DNA from: Clostridium novyi NT
GTDB taxonomy: Bacteria; Bacillota; Clostridia; Clostridiales; Clostridiaceae
Assembly (NCBI RefSeq): GCF_000014125.1
Contig: NC_008593.1
Span: 372,001-436,000, forward strand
Length of the DNA: 64,000 nucleotides
Reading direction: 5' to 3'
Position numbers and translations under genes: made by a program. Below, one piece after another: positions 35,212 to 44,411 of this stretch. The notes under the pieces are model-generated. The model worked only from the letters and a program-made list of their open reading frames with translations, ran no database searches and was not told the origin of the DNA. The stretch's first letter is position 1. Each line of letters opens with the position of its first letter.

Positions 35212-36545
35212 AAATAGTAAAGTGGTTAAAGCCCGGAATTAAACTCAAAAGGTGGATTGCACTTGGAGGCATGGGAATACTTTTTATAGTATTTGCAGCA
35301 GTTGAGTTTTTTACCAAAAATATTACTGATAAGGGATATATGTTTTTTTATATTTTCCTAATAATTTCAGGAATATTTATTTTATATATTTCTATTAATC
35401 AAGGAATTCAATCAATTATATCTTTAATAAATCAAGGATATTTAAATATATCAATAGATTCAACAAGACTTGAAAATCTTATTTGTGAAAAAAGGCTTTT
35501 AGTAAGGGGACCTAAGATAGTTACTATAGGAGGCGGAACTGGACTTTCTACAATGCTTAGAGGACTAAAATATTATACATCAAACATAACCGCTATAGTA
35601 ACAGTGGGAGATGACGGCGGAGGATCCGGAGCTTTAAGAGAAGAACTTGGTATATTACCACCAGGAGACATAAGAAATTGCATATTAGCATTAGCGGACA
35701 CTGAGCCACTAATGGAAGATTTGCTTCAATATAGATTTAAAGAGGGAAACTTAAAAAATCAAAGTTTTGGGAATCTATTTTTAGCAGCCATGGATGGAGT
35801 TTCAGGAAATTTTGAAGAAGCTGTTCAAAAAATGAGTTCTGTATTAGCGGTGACAGGTAGAGTTTTACCTGTCACTTTGGATGATATGGTATTAAAAGCG
35901 AAACTTAAAAATGGCAATGTAGTTGAGGGAGAATCTAATATTCCTAGTGAAGTAAAAAAACAAAAAAGTGCTATAGAAAGAATTTTTATAGAACCAAGTG
36001 ATGCAAAGGCATTAAGTGAAGCAGTTGAAGCAATATTAGATGCTGATGCCATAATTTTAGGACCAGGAAGTCTATATACTAGTGTTATTCCTAATCTTTT
36101 AGTAAAGGATATTTCATCAGCATTAAAAGATACTAAAGCTTTAAAATTATATGTTTCTAATATAATGACACAAGAAGGGGAAACTGATAATTATAAAGTA
36201 TCTCATCATATAAAAGCTATTTTTAAACATGGTGGAAATGGAATTATAGATTATGTAGCTACTAATACTAAAGATATAAATAATATTATGATGGAAAAGT
36301 ATCTAGAAAAAAATGCTAAGCAAGTAGAAGTAGATGAAAAGAATATAGAAGATTTAGGTGTAAAAATAGTAGAAGGAGAATTTGTGACTATAAAAAATGG
36401 ATTTGTAAGACATGATCCAGATAAATTAGCCAAATTTTTAATGGAGACAATAATGGATAAAAAACTTTTATATGACAAAAGGAAGATATTAGAGTATTTT
36501 TATTTGTCTCAAAGATTAAAGGAAAACAAGAGAAGTAAGGGGTAG
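35208..36545 (+). CDS. yvcK: YvcK/GlmR gluconeogenesis factor, with N-terminal membrane segments
   Basis: 445 residues, longer than the roughly 320-residue Bacillus protein because of an N-terminal extension with two hydrophobic segments (residues about 15-35 and 45-65). The conserved core starts near residue 100: [52 protein letters not shown], and [17 protein letters not shown]. YvcK/GlmR binds UDP-sugars and controls GlmS activity and wall precursor supply. The ATG overlaps the rapZ stop. The membrane anchor occurs in clostridial and other YvcK proteins and would place it at the envelope. Confidence 0.94.
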   Translation: MKIVKWLKPGIKLKRWIALGGMGILFIVFAAVEFFTKNITDKGYMFFYIFLIISGIFILYISINQGIQSIISLINQGYLNISIDSTRLENLICEKRLLVRGPKIVTIGGGTGLSTMLRGLKYYTSNITAIVTVGDDGGGSGALREELGILPPGDIRNCILALADTEPLMEDLLQYRFKEGNLKNQSFGNLFLAAMDGVSGNFEEAVQKMSSVLAVTGRVLPVTLDDMVLKAKLKNGNVVEGESNIPSEVKKQKSAIERIFIEPSDAKALSEAVEAILDADAIILGPGSLYTSVIPNLLVKDISSALKDTKALKLYVSNIMTQEGETDNYKVSHHIKAIFKHGGNGIIDYVATNTKDINNIMMEKYLEKNAKQVEVDEKNIEDLGVKIVEGEFVTIKNGFVRHDPDKLAKFLMETIMDKKLLYDKRKILEYFYLSQRLKENKRSKG

Positions 36546-36551
36546 AAAGAC

Positions 36552-37505
36552 ATGTCATTTTCTTCAAAAGTAAAAAATGAGATATGTAGATATACGGAAT
36601 TAAGTAGAGAAGAAGCCATAGCAGAACTTTCAGGAATAATGAAAGTAAGTGGAACTTTAGGATTTAGTGGTGATATGAAAATGAATTTTAGAGTATCAAC
36701 AGAAAATCCAGCCATTGCAAGACTTACATTTAAACTACTTAAAGATCATTTTAATATTCACACAAAAATATTTGTGAAAAAGAGCAATTCATTAAAGAAA
36801 AATAATATATATTTAGTTGTTATAGATAATAATATGGGTGTTAAAGACCTTTTAAAAGAAGTTGGAGTACTAAAAGAAGAAGAGGGAATGATAACTTTAG
36901 ATTATAGTGTTCCTGAAAGAATGGTTAGAGATGATAATTGTAGAAGAGTATTCATAAGAGGAGTATTTTTAGGGGGAGGTAGCATAAGCAATCCTGAAAA
37001 AACATATCATCTAGAGTTTGTAACACACCATGAAGATTATGCAAAAGAATTAAGTGAAGTAATCAACACATATGGTTTAAACTCAAAAGTTATTCAAAGA
37101 AAAAGTAGCTTTGTAATATATCTAAAAGAGGGAGAACAAATAGTAGACTTATTAAATATAATAGGAGCTCATGATTCTCTTTTAGAGCTTGAAAATGTTA
37201 GAATAATGAAAGAAATGAGAAACAATGTTAATAGATTAGTTAATTGTGAGACGGCCAATTTGAGTAAGACTGTAAATGCTGCTGTAAGACAAATAGGAAG
37301 TATTAAACTTATAGAAGAGGAAATTGGATTACAAAGACTTCCAGAAAATTTAAGAGAAGTTGCAGAACTTAGATTAAATTTCCCAAATGAATCTTTAAAA
37401 GAACTAGGACAAATGTTAGATCCTCCGGTTGGTAAATCAGGGATTAATCATAGACTTAGAAGAATAGAAAAAATAGCGGAGGAATTAAGAAAAGAAGGAA
37501 AGTAG
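36552..37505 (+). CDS. whiA: DNA-binding protein WhiA
   Basis: 317 residues. The N-terminal two-thirds is a LAGLIDADG homing-endonuclease-like fold without the catalytic residues (AELSGIMKVSGTLGF, RRVFIRGVFLGGGSISNPEK) and the C-terminal part is a helix-turn-helix (NFPNESLKELGQMLDPPVGKSGINHRLRRI). In Streptomyces it is a sporulation transcription factor; in Bacillus it affects division and chromosome segregation. It is the third gene of the rapZ-yvcK-whiA operon, 6 bases after yvcK. Confidence 0.96.
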   Translation: MSFSSKVKNEICRYTELSREEAIAELSGIMKVSGTLGFSGDMKMNFRVSTENPAIARLTFKLLKDHFNIHTKIFVKKSNSLKKNNIYLVVIDNNMGVKDLLKEVGVLKEEEGMITLDYSVPERMVRDDNCRRVFIRGVFLGGGSISNPEKTYHLEFVTHHEDYAKELSEVINTYGLNSKVIQRKSSFVIYLKEGEQIVDLLNIIGAHDSLLELENVRIMKEMRNNVNRLVNCETANLSKTVNAAVRQIGSIKLIEEEIGLQRLPENLREVAELRLNFPNESLKELGQMLDPPVGKSGINHRLRRIEKIAEELRKEGK

Positions 37506-37515
37506 GAAGTTTTAC

Positions 37516-38811
37516 ATGTCAAAACACGAAGAAATAATAAAGCACATATCTACTTTAAGTGTTGGAACAAGGATATCTGTTAGACGTATAGCAAGTAAGT
37601 TAAGTGTTAGTGAAGGAACTGCCTATAGAGCTATTAAAGATGCAGAAGTGTTAGGTATTGTTTCAACTATACCTAGAGTTGGTACAGTAAGAATTGAAAA
37701 AGTAAAAAAGAAGAATATAACATCTCTTAGTTATGCAGAAGTTGTAAATATAGTTGATGGAACTTTACTTGGAGGAAAAGATGGTATTCATGAGAGATTG
37801 AACAAATTTATAATGGGTGCCATGCAAGTAGAAGATGCTAAAAAGTATATGGTTCCAGGATGTTTAGTTATAGTAGGAAATAGAGAAGACATGCAAGAAG
37901 AGGCACTTAAAAATGGATGCGCAGTATTAATAACAGGTGGATTTGATTGCAGTGATAGAATAAAGAAAATAGGTAACGAAAGACAGTTACCTATAATATC
38001 CTCTACATATGACAGCTTTGCAGTAGCGACTATGATAAATAGAGCAATATCAGAAAGTTTGATAAAAAAAGATATTGTACTAATTGAGGATATAATGATT
38101 ACAGATCCTATATATGTTAAATTCGATGATACTATAGAGAACTTTAAAAATATTATAGAAAAAAATAAGCATCAAAGATATCCAGTGGTGGACAATAACA
38201 AAAATGTTGTTGGAATTATAACCATAAAAGATTTACAAAAGCAAAATGATAATAAGTTAGTGAAAGAAATAATGAGTAAAGAGCTAATAACTGTAACTGA
38301 AAAAACTACAGTTGCTTATGCTGCACATATAATGGGATGGGAAGGTATAGAATTATGTCCAGTTGTACAAGGAAGACAACTAATAGGAGTTGTAAGTACA
38401 GAAGACATATTAAAAGCTATTCAACATATATCAAGACAACCTCAAGTTGGAGAAACATTAGAAGACTTAATTCTTAAAAACTTTCAATATAAAGTAGAAG
38501 ATGATGTAATGCATTTTACAGGAAAAATAATACCTGAAATGTTGGATCAATTAGGAACAGCTTCATGGAGTTCTATGAATATGTTACTATCTACTGTTGG
38601 AATACTAACTTTAAGACATAAAAATAGCATTAATATATCTGTAGATAGTATAGTTACTTATTTTATGAAACCTGTGCAAATGGACAGTATAATTGATATA
38701 TTTACTAAAATTATAGATATGGGAAGAAATTTCTGTAAAGTTGAAGTAAATATCCATAAGAAAAAAGAATTAATAGCAAGATGTATGCTTTCGGCAAAAA
38801 TATTAAGATGA
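37516..38811 (+). CDS. YtoI-like regulator: HTH, DRTGG, CBS pair and hotdog domains
   Basis: 431 residues. Domains in order: winged HTH (residues about 5-65, RRIASKLSVSEGTAYRAIKDAE), DRTGG domain (about 70-180, VDGTLLGGKDG, LVIVGNREDMQEEALKNGC), two CBS motifs (about 190-305, MITDPIYVKFDDTI and IMSKELITVTEKTTV), and a C-terminal thioesterase-like hotdog (about 310-431, HFTGKIIPEMLDQLGTASWSSM). The combination is that of Bacillus YtoI. CBS and DRTGG parts suggest sensing of adenylates or cyclic di-AMP; the target genes are unknown. It starts 10 bases after whiA and ends in a terminator. Confidence 0.85.
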   Translation: MSKHEEIIKHISTLSVGTRISVRRIASKLSVSEGTAYRAIKDAEVLGIVSTIPRVGTVRIEKVKKKNITSLSYAEVVNIVDGTLLGGKDGIHERLNKFIMGAMQVEDAKKYMVPGCLVIVGNREDMQEEALKNGCAVLITGGFDCSDRIKKIGNERQLPIISSTYDSFAVATMINRAISESLIKKDIVLIEDIMITDPIYVKFDDTIENFKNIIEKNKHQRYPVVDNNKNVVGIITIKDLQKQNDNKLVKEIMSKELITVTEKTTVAYAAHIMGWEGIELCPVVQGRQLIGVVSTEDILKAIQHISRQPQVGETLEDLILKNFQYKVEDDVMHFTGKIIPEMLDQLGTASWSSMNMLLSTVGILTLRHKNSINISVDSIVTYFMKPVQMDSIIDIFTKIIDMGRNFCKVEVNIHKKKELIARCMLSAKILR

Positions 38812-38815
38812 AATA

Positions 38816-38853
38816 AATTTCCTTTATCTTTTAGGTAAAGGAAATTTTATTTT
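38816..38853 (+). terminator. Rho-independent terminator after the YtoI-like gene
   Basis: Perfect 11-bp stem AATTTCCTTTA/TAAAGGAAATT (38816-38826 with 38836-38846) followed by a T-rich tail. Confidence 0.85.
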
Positions 38854-38956
38854 ATTATTAAATCAACATTATAGTGTCAAAAAATAGGGATAAAATAATA
38901 AAATAATAATAAAAATGGCATAATATTATTAAATAATTAAATATTATCAAATATAA

Positions 38957-38985
38957 TTGACATATTAAAAGTAGTCAAGTATAAT
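38957..38985 (+). promoter_or_regulatory. Perfect consensus sigma-A promoter of asnA
   Basis: TTGACA (38957-38962), 17 bases, TATAAT (38980-38985): both hexamers and spacing are ideal. It lies 41 bases before asnA. No T-box or other leader RNA is seen in the short leader. Confidence 0.85.
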
Positions 38986-39026
38986 TTTTATTAAATTGAA
39001 ACGGAGTAGTATAAGGAGGATGTATT

Positions 39027-40046
39027 ATGACAACACAAAAGAAATTCATAGTCAAAGAAGGATATAAATCAAGTATGGATTTAAAGAAAACAGAAATAGC
39101 TATAAAACAGCTTAAGGATTTTTTCGAAAGAGAGCTTGCATATAAATTAAATTTAATAAGAGTATCAGCTCCATTATTTGTAAAAGAATCTAGTGGGCTT
39201 AATGATAATTTAAATGGTATTGAAAGACCGGTAGCATTTGATGCATTAGATATAAAAAAAGAAGAAATTCAAATAGTACATTCTCTAGCTAAGTGGAAGA
39301 GAATGGCTCTTCATAGATATGGATTTAAACCAGGTGAAGGATTATACACAGATATGAATGCTATAAGACGTGATGAAGAATTAGATAACATTCACTCTAT
39401 GTATGTTGACCAATGGGACTGGGAAAAGGTTATAAAAAAAGAAGATAGAACTGAAGCAAAATTAAAAGAAATAGTAGAAGGAATATATGAAGTGTTCAAA
39501 AGCACTGAAAACTTTGTAAGTGATAAATATCCTGAAATAGATAAAACACTTCCAGAAAAAATAACATTTATAACTTCACAAGAATTAGAAAATATGTATC
39601 CAAACTTAACACCAAAGGAAAGAGAAAATACCATAACAAAAGAAAAGGGAGCAGTATTCCTAATGAAAATAGGAGATACATTAGCATCAGGAGAAAAACA
39701 TGATGGAAGAGCTCCAGATTATGATGATTGGAGTTTAAATGGAGATATATTATTCTGGTATCCTGTTTTAAACTGTGCGCTTGAGTTATCTTCTATGGGT
39801 ATTAGAGTTGATGAAGATGCACTAAAATATCAATTAAAGAAAGCTAACTGTGAAGAAAGAGCTGAACTTGAATTCCACAAAATGCTTTTAGAAAAGAAAC
39901 TTCCTTATACAGTAGGTGGAGGAATTGGTCAATCTAGAATATGCATGTTCTTCTTAAGAAAAGCACATATAGGTGAAGTTCAAGCATCAATATGGTCAGA
40001 AGATGTTATTAAGGAATGTGAAGAATTAGGTATAACTTTATTATAG
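39027..40046 (+). CDS. asnA: Aspartate-ammonia ligase
   Basis: 339 residues, class II aminoacyl-tRNA-synthetase fold. It makes asparagine from aspartate, ammonia and ATP. Diagnostic stretches: [105 protein letters not shown] and [27 protein letters not shown] (39014-39023). It is monocistronic, with a perfect promoter and a strong terminator, so it is probably highly expressed. Confidence 0.97.
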   Translation: MTTQKKFIVKEGYKSSMDLKKTEIAIKQLKDFFERELAYKLNLIRVSAPLFVKESSGLNDNLNGIERPVAFDALDIKKEEIQIVHSLAKWKRMALHRYGFKPGEGLYTDMNAIRRDEELDNIHSMYVDQWDWEKVIKKEDRTEAKLKEIVEGIYEVFKSTENFVSDKYPEIDKTLPEKITFITSQELENMYPNLTPKERENTITKEKGAVFLMKIGDTLASGEKHDGRAPDYDDWSLNGDILFWYPVLNCALELSSMGIRVDEDALKYQLKKANCEERAELEFHKMLLEKKLPYTVGGGIGQSRICMFFLRKAHIGEVQASIWSEDVIKECEELGITLL

Positions 40047-40056
40047 AAATTATTAA

Positions 40057-40093
40057 AATACACAGAACTCTATTTGGGTTCTGTGTATTTTTT
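40057..40093 (+). terminator. Rho-independent terminator after asnA
   Basis: Perfect 13-bp stem AAATACACAGAAC/GTTCTGTGTATTT with a 9-base loop, then T-run. Confidence 0.9.
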
Positions 40094-40124
40094 ACGAATA
40101 TTTTTAAAATTATTATAGGTATTT

Positions 40125-40151
40125 TGAAAATGTTTAATTGGTGATATAATC
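40125..40151 (+). promoter_or_regulatory. Promoter candidate for the two-component operon
   Basis: TTGAAA (40125-40130), 15 bases, TATAAT (40146-40151), with TTTTGA one turn earlier giving 17-base spacing. It leaves a 138-base leader before the response regulator gene in which I see no known riboswitch. Confidence 0.5.
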
Positions 40152-40289
40152 ATAGCACAAGTGCTTTTGTAATCTTATGTTAAAATTAAATAATTATAGT
40201 CATAATGCGACAATTATTTGTTTTTATAAGTCTTAAAAAATACAAGCAAGTAATTAAAAATAAATCTGTTTTGAAAAGGGGTATGGGAA

Positions 40290-40973
40290 ATGAAAATTTT
40301 ATTAGTAGACGATGAAGAATCACTTTTAAACTTAGTAAAAATAAATCTTATGTTTGAAAACTACGAAGTTATCACTGCAGAATGTGGAAAAACTGCAATA
40401 GAACTATTTCAAACTCAATCCCCAGATTTAGTAGTTTTGGATTTGATGCTTCCGGATATAGATGGGTTTCAAGTTATTCATGCAATCCAGGAAATCAACA
40501 ATGAGGTTCCAATAATAGTTCTTAGTGCTAAAAATCAAATAAATGATAGACTTTTAGGATTACAGTTAGGAGCAGATGACTATATAACAAAACCTTTTGA
40601 CAGTAGAGAATTAATATTGAGGATTAGGGCTATATCAAGAAGAATAAACAAGGCTAAATTATTAAGTAATAAAAAACAAAGTAGCATTATTGAAAAGGGT
40701 TTTATAAAAATAATGAAAGATGAAAGACGAGTTTTTATTGACTCAAAGGAAGTTATATTTACTCATATTGAATTTGAGATGTTAGTTCTTATGGTAAAGA
40801 ATTCATATAAAGTTTTTACAAGAGAAGAACTTTTAGATAAAATATGGGGATATGATTTTTCAGGAAACACAAGAGCTGTAGATATTCACATTAAAAGAAT
40901 TAGAAAAAAATTATTAGAGCACGAGGACGCTATAAAAACTATATATGGGGTTGGGTATAGATTCGAGGTATAA
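40290..40973 (+). CDS. OmpR-family response regulator
   Basis: 227 residues. Receiver domain (1-118): VDDEES, phospho-acceptor Asp51 in LVVLDLMLPDIDGF, IVLSAK and ADDYITKPF. C-terminal winged helix (130-227): IFTHIEFEMLVLMVKNSYKV, FTREELLDKIWGYD, TRAVDIHIKRIRKKL, IYGVGYRFEV. It pairs with the kinase gene 4 bases downstream. The OmpR class binds tandem 11-bp direct repeats, and three such repeats occur at 42401-42430 in front of the downstream genes, a likely target. Confidence 0.95.
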   Translation: MKILLVDDEESLLNLVKINLMFENYEVITAECGKTAIELFQTQSPDLVVLDLMLPDIDGFQVIHAIQEINNEVPIIVLSAKNQINDRLLGLQLGADDYITKPFDSRELILRIRAISRRINKAKLLSNKKQSSIIEKGFIKIMKDERRVFIDSKEVIFTHIEFEMLVLMVKNSYKVFTREELLDKIWGYDFSGNTRAVDIHIKRIRKKLLEHEDAIKTIYGVGYRFEV

Positions 40974-40977
40974 CATT

Positions 40978-42393
40978 ATGAAATTTGGAATTAAAAGAAA
41001 AATACTATTTATGAATATTTGCGTTTTGATAATAGCCATTGTAGGAATATATGTTGTAACAATATATGAATTATATACTAGAATAACAAACAACTCTATA
41101 GAGATGTTAAAAAAAGAAAGTTATAGTAGCCAGGCTTTTGTTATGGAATACTTGCAAAATGAAAATAAGGACGACATAGAAAAGGTTTTAAATGATATGA
41201 GTCCTTTTATTTCAAGCTATTTATCTAGTAAAAGTAAAGTTAGAGTACAAATGTATAACAAAACTTCTATTATAGGAGACTCAGAAAATTATCCAACTAT
41301 AAAAAGAGACAGTGACGTAAATGAGGCATTAATGGGAAAAAAAGCGTACATCATAAGAAAAATAAGTGGACAATATTATGTGTTATTTTCAAGTCCCATT
41401 TATAATAAGGAAGATCAGATTGGATGCATAAGATATGTTTATAACTTAAAAAACGAAAACAAAATAATATTAGATACAGTTATAAGTATGACTTTTTTTA
41501 CTATAATTTCAGTATTAATTTCTATATTTATGAGTAATTCATTTTCAAATGAAATAGTAAAACCAATAGTTATGCTTCGAAAACTTGCAAGACAAGTGTC
41601 TCTTGGGGATTTTTCTAAACGATTTAAAATAAGCAGTAATGATGAAATAGAAGATTTGGCGGAATCATTTAATATAATGTCTAACAACATAGAAAACATG
41701 ATTGCAAAATTAAAGGAAGAAAAAGAAAATCAAAAAAGATTTTTAGATAATATAACACATGAATTTAAGACACCTGTTGCGGCTGTAATGGGATATTCAG
41801 ATTTACTTTTTAGAGTTAAAGATGAAAAAGATACAAAAGAGTGTATAAAGTACATAAAAAAGAGTAGTGATAGATTATTAAATCTTGTTGAACAATTGTT
41901 AGAGTTATCAGTATTAAATAAAAATCAATTTGAACTTAATACTGAAACCACAGATATAAAGCCTATAGTAGAAAATGCTGCAATGCTATTAAAGCCAAGA
42001 ATGAGTAAATTTGGTATAGATATAGACATTAATATTGAGTCTAAAAATATAATTGCAGATGTAAAAAAGACAGAGCAAGTTATATTAAATGTTTTGGATA
42101 ACGCTATAAAGTATAGTGAATGCGATAAGATTTTAATAAATATGGACTACAATGAGGAATTTGTGAAATTATACATAAAAGATGATGGACAAGGCATACC
42201 AGAGAAAGATTTAAAAAAAGTATTCGAGCATTTTTATACTGCTCATAAAAGTTTACAGAATAAGCATGGGGGAAGTGGTCTTGGTCTTGCTATTTGTAAA
42301 GAAATTATGACTAAGCAGTTTGGAGATATAGAAATGCAAAATGAAGATGGAGCAAAAGTAATTTTAACATTTAAAATTGATTTTGACATGTAA
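40978..42393 (+). CDS. Membrane sensor histidine kinase (HAMP-HisKA-HATPase)
   Basis: 471 residues from the ATG at 40978, preceded by GAGG (40965-40968); longer in-frame starts lie inside the regulator gene. Membrane segments at about 10-30 and 165-187 enclose an extracellular sensor domain of about 130 residues (PAS-like/Cache-like length). HAMP (188-245, ARQVSLGDFSKRFKI), phospho-acceptor His261 in FLDNITHEFKTPVAAVMGYS, N box VLNVLDNAIKYS, G boxes DDGQGIPEKDL and GGSGLGLAICKEIM follow. It should phosphorylate the adjacent regulator. The signal may be detected through the anchored binding protein encoded two genes downstream (inference). Confidence 0.94.
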   Translation: MKFGIKRKILFMNICVLIIAIVGIYVVTIYELYTRITNNSIEMLKKESYSSQAFVMEYLQNENKDDIEKVLNDMSPFISSYLSSKSKVRVQMYNKTSIIGDSENYPTIKRDSDVNEALMGKKAYIIRKISGQYYVLFSSPIYNKEDQIGCIRYVYNLKNENKIILDTVISMTFFTIISVLISIFMSNSFSNEIVKPIVMLRKLARQVSLGDFSKRFKISSNDEIEDLAESFNIMSNNIENMIAKLKEEKENQKRFLDNITHEFKTPVAAVMGYSDLLFRVKDEKDTKECIKYIKKSSDRLLNLVEQLLELSVLNKNQFELNTETTDIKPIVENAAMLLKPRMSKFGIDIDINIESKNIIADVKKTEQVILNVLDNAIKYSECDKILINMDYNEEFVKLYIKDDGQGIPEKDLKKVFEHFYTAHKSLQNKHGGSGLGLAICKEIMTKQFGDIEMQNEDGAKVILTFKIDFDM

Positions 42394-42400
42394 CCGTTAC

Positions 42401-42430
42401 AATTTTGACACAATTATGATGAAATTATGA
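42401..42430 (+). promoter_or_regulatory. Three 11-bp direct repeats: candidate OmpR-type regulator site
   Basis: AATTTTGA (42401-42408), AATTATGA (42412-42419) and AATTATGA (42423-42430) recur with an exact 11-base period. The last copy ends 16 bases before a perfect TATAAT (42447-42452), occupying the -35 position. This is the layout by which OmpR/PhoB-family activators replace a missing -35 element. It lies in front of the 42478-45764 genes. Confidence 0.6.
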
Positions 42431-42446
42431 AAAGATTAGAGAGTAT

Positions 42447-42452
42447 TATAAT
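42447..42452 (+). promoter_or_regulatory. -10 element of an activator-dependent promoter
   Basis: A perfect TATAAT 25 bases before the gene at 42478, without a recognisable -35 hexamer at normal spacing (TTGACA at 42405 is 36 bases away). Confidence 0.45.
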
Positions 42453-42477
42453 AAATAAGATAAGGTGAAGTGACGTC

Positions 42478-43320
42478 ATGACAAGCTTTAAATACAAAAA
42501 AATATTATGCCTATATATTATATCATTTTTAATAATGATAATCATGGGTATATATCTAAGGAAGTCAATAAGTAATAAATTAGTTGTATTTGATGATAAG
42601 GAACAAGTGATTCAATATTCATCAAATTCTATTCCTGTAAAGATTGAACTTTATAGTAAAAGATGGGGCAAGACATCTATAACTTATAATAATTCATTAA
42701 AGGAATTTTGGGATATTGTTGAGTCTATGCCTAGAAGTAAAAACTTTTATGGATCTACTAAAATTGAGAATTCACCCAATGACATAATAGGGACAATTTT
42801 CTACTTAAATGGAAAAAGAAGTACTATGTGTTTAAATCATAATTTAAAAATAGATGATAGTTATTACGGTGGCGAAAGAGGTTATGCATATATAAATAGA
42901 TTAAGAAATTATATCAATGATATTATGTGTACACCATCTATGCTTGCATCTATTGTAAACGATAAGAATAAAGTCATAATCGAAGATAAATTAAGTGAAG
43001 CTAGTAAGTGTGGAAGCAATGATAAAACTTTAATTAAAAATGAAATCACTAAGTTAAGAAGAATTAGCAATAATGAAAAACTCCAAAAAACAATAACAAG
43101 CAAGGGAAAGCTTAATTATCATATAAAGATATATATGGAAAACTCCAATGGAAGTAATATTAATTTATCCAAGATAAAACAAGATAATTATGACATTATA
43201 AGTATAAGCGTTTATGAAAATAATTGTGCAGTTATTAGAGATTATGGTAATGATACAGTGGACACTTTTTGCATGGAAGGTAATTTGACTAATGTTTGCA
43301 AAAGTATATTAAAACGTTAA
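42478..43320 (+). CDS. Uncharacterised membrane-anchored protein (possibly DUF3919)
   Basis: 280 residues. A single N-terminal membrane segment (about 9-27, ILCLYIISFLIMIIMGIYL) leaves the rest outside the cell. The exterior part has beta-strand-like stretches (VKIELYSKRWGKTSITYNN, DIIGTIFYLNGKRSTMCLNH) and a Lys/Asn-rich helical middle. From memory it may belong to DUF3919, a clostridial family of unknown function. RBS AAGGTGA (42462-42468). Its place between a sensor kinase and a binding-protein/GlpT pair suggests an accessory part of the same sensing or uptake system; no function can be assigned. Confidence 0.65.
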   Translation: MTSFKYKKILCLYIISFLIMIIMGIYLRKSISNKLVVFDDKEQVIQYSSNSIPVKIELYSKRWGKTSITYNNSLKEFWDIVESMPRSKNFYGSTKIENSPNDIIGTIFYLNGKRSTMCLNHNLKIDDSYYGGERGYAYINRLRNYINDIMCTPSMLASIVNDKNKVIIEDKLSEASKCGSNDKTLIKNEITKLRRISNNEKLQKTITSKGKLNYHIKIYMENSNGSNINLSKIKQDNYDIISISVYENNCAVIRDYGNDTVDTFCMEGNLTNVCKSILKR

Positions 43321-43341
43321 TATACAAATGGGGGAATTAAA

Positions 43342-44376
43342 GTGAAGATTAATAAGAGATATTTTAGTCTTATGTTGTTTAGTTTATTAATTATATTAAC
43401 CGGTATAATTGGGTTTAATTTACTTCAAAAGTCTAGTAACCGTTTACCTAATTTTAAGGGAAAAAAACTTTTAGTTTATGTAGCTTTTAATGAAGATGAA
43501 GCAAAAGTATTACTGGAAGGGTTTAAAGAAAAAACAGGATGTGATTATTCTTTTTTAAGATTTCCAACTGAGGAAGCAGCAGAAAATGTAGTTAGGGAAA
43601 TACAGTTTCAGAAGGCTGATATATTTTTAGGGGGAACGGCTGATGCTATTGAGCTACTAAAGAATAATAACTGTTTAGATAAATATGTCATTGAAAATAC
43701 CAAAAAAATATCAGAACAGTACAGAGACAATGACGGTTATTGGACAGGTCTTTATATAGAACCTCTTTCTATAGGAATAAATGAGGAAAGATGGAATAAA
43801 GAATTTAAAGATTTAAAAAAACCAACTAAATTAGAAGATTTATTAAATCCTAGATTTAAAGGAGAAATCGTTTTACCTGACCCTAGAACATCTGGTACAG
43901 GATATACTTTTTTATCTTATATAGTGCAGAGCATGGGAAAAGATAAAGGACTAGAATTCTTTAAGAAATTAAAAAATAATGTAGGTCAATTTACGGATAG
44001 TGGATTTACACCAGCAAAAAAGGTTGGACTGGGAGAATATCTATTAACAGTAGATTTTATAAATCAACAGTTAATAGTAAAAAATTCAGGATTTAAAATA
44101 GAGTCCATTGTTCCAAAGGATGCAGGATGGACTATATGTCCAGTAGCAAAAATAAGGAATAGCCAGAATGAAAAGGTTGCCAATGCTTTTATAGAGTATT
44201 GTACAAGCAAAGAAGCCATGGAAGCATTAAGAGAATTTTCAATGGCAATACCTACAACTAATGATAACGCAGATAATAAGAATACTGAACTTTATAAGTT
44301 GAGTAGTACATATAACTTTAATAAAGCAGCAAAGGATAGAAGTGAACTTTTAGAAGAATTAAAAAAGATTATGTAA
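43342..44376 (+). CDS. Membrane-anchored periplasmic-binding-protein-like sensor (PgtC/HptA/AfuA-like)
   Basis: 344 residues, GTG start with GGGGG (43330-43334). Residues 8-28 form an uncleaved-looking membrane segment without a lipobox Cys. The rest is a type 2 solute-binding fold of the iron/phosphate-ester class: KKLLVYVAFNEDEAKVLLEG, FQKADIFLGGTADAIELL, YWTGLYIEPLSIGINEERW, LPDPRTSGTGYTFLSYIV, VDFINQQLIV. No ABC permease or ATPase gene is nearby. In Salmonella PgtC and Staphylococcus HptA, related proteins help sensor kinases detect phosphoglycerate or hexose phosphate and switch on an organophosphate antiporter; here a GlpT gene follows. A sensing role is therefore likely. Confidence 0.82.
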   Translation: MKINKRYFSLMLFSLLIILTGIIGFNLLQKSSNRLPNFKGKKLLVYVAFNEDEAKVLLEGFKEKTGCDYSFLRFPTEEAAENVVREIQFQKADIFLGGTADAIELLKNNNCLDKYVIENTKKISEQYRDNDGYWTGLYIEPLSIGINEERWNKEFKDLKKPTKLEDLLNPRFKGEIVLPDPRTSGTGYTFLSYIVQSMGKDKGLEFFKKLKNNVGQFTDSGFTPAKKVGLGEYLLTVDFINQQLIVKNSGFKIESIVPKDAGWTICPVAKIRNSQNEKVANAFIEYCTSKEAMEALREFSMAIPTTNDNADNKNTELYKLSSTYNFNKAAKDRSELLEELKKIM

Positions 44377-44411
44377 GGATAAACAATAAGATGAAGAGAG
44401 GATGAATTTAT

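Noticed and set aside
42405..42452. TTGACA at 42405 as the -35 partner of TATAAT at 42447
   Set aside because: The 36-base gap is far too long; TTGACA here overlaps the first of the 11-bp repeats.
40290..44376. Calling the system HptARS or PgtABC
   Set aside because: Those systems use other regulator and kinase classes; here the regulator is OmpR type and the kinase has HAMP-HisKA, so only functional analogy is claimed.
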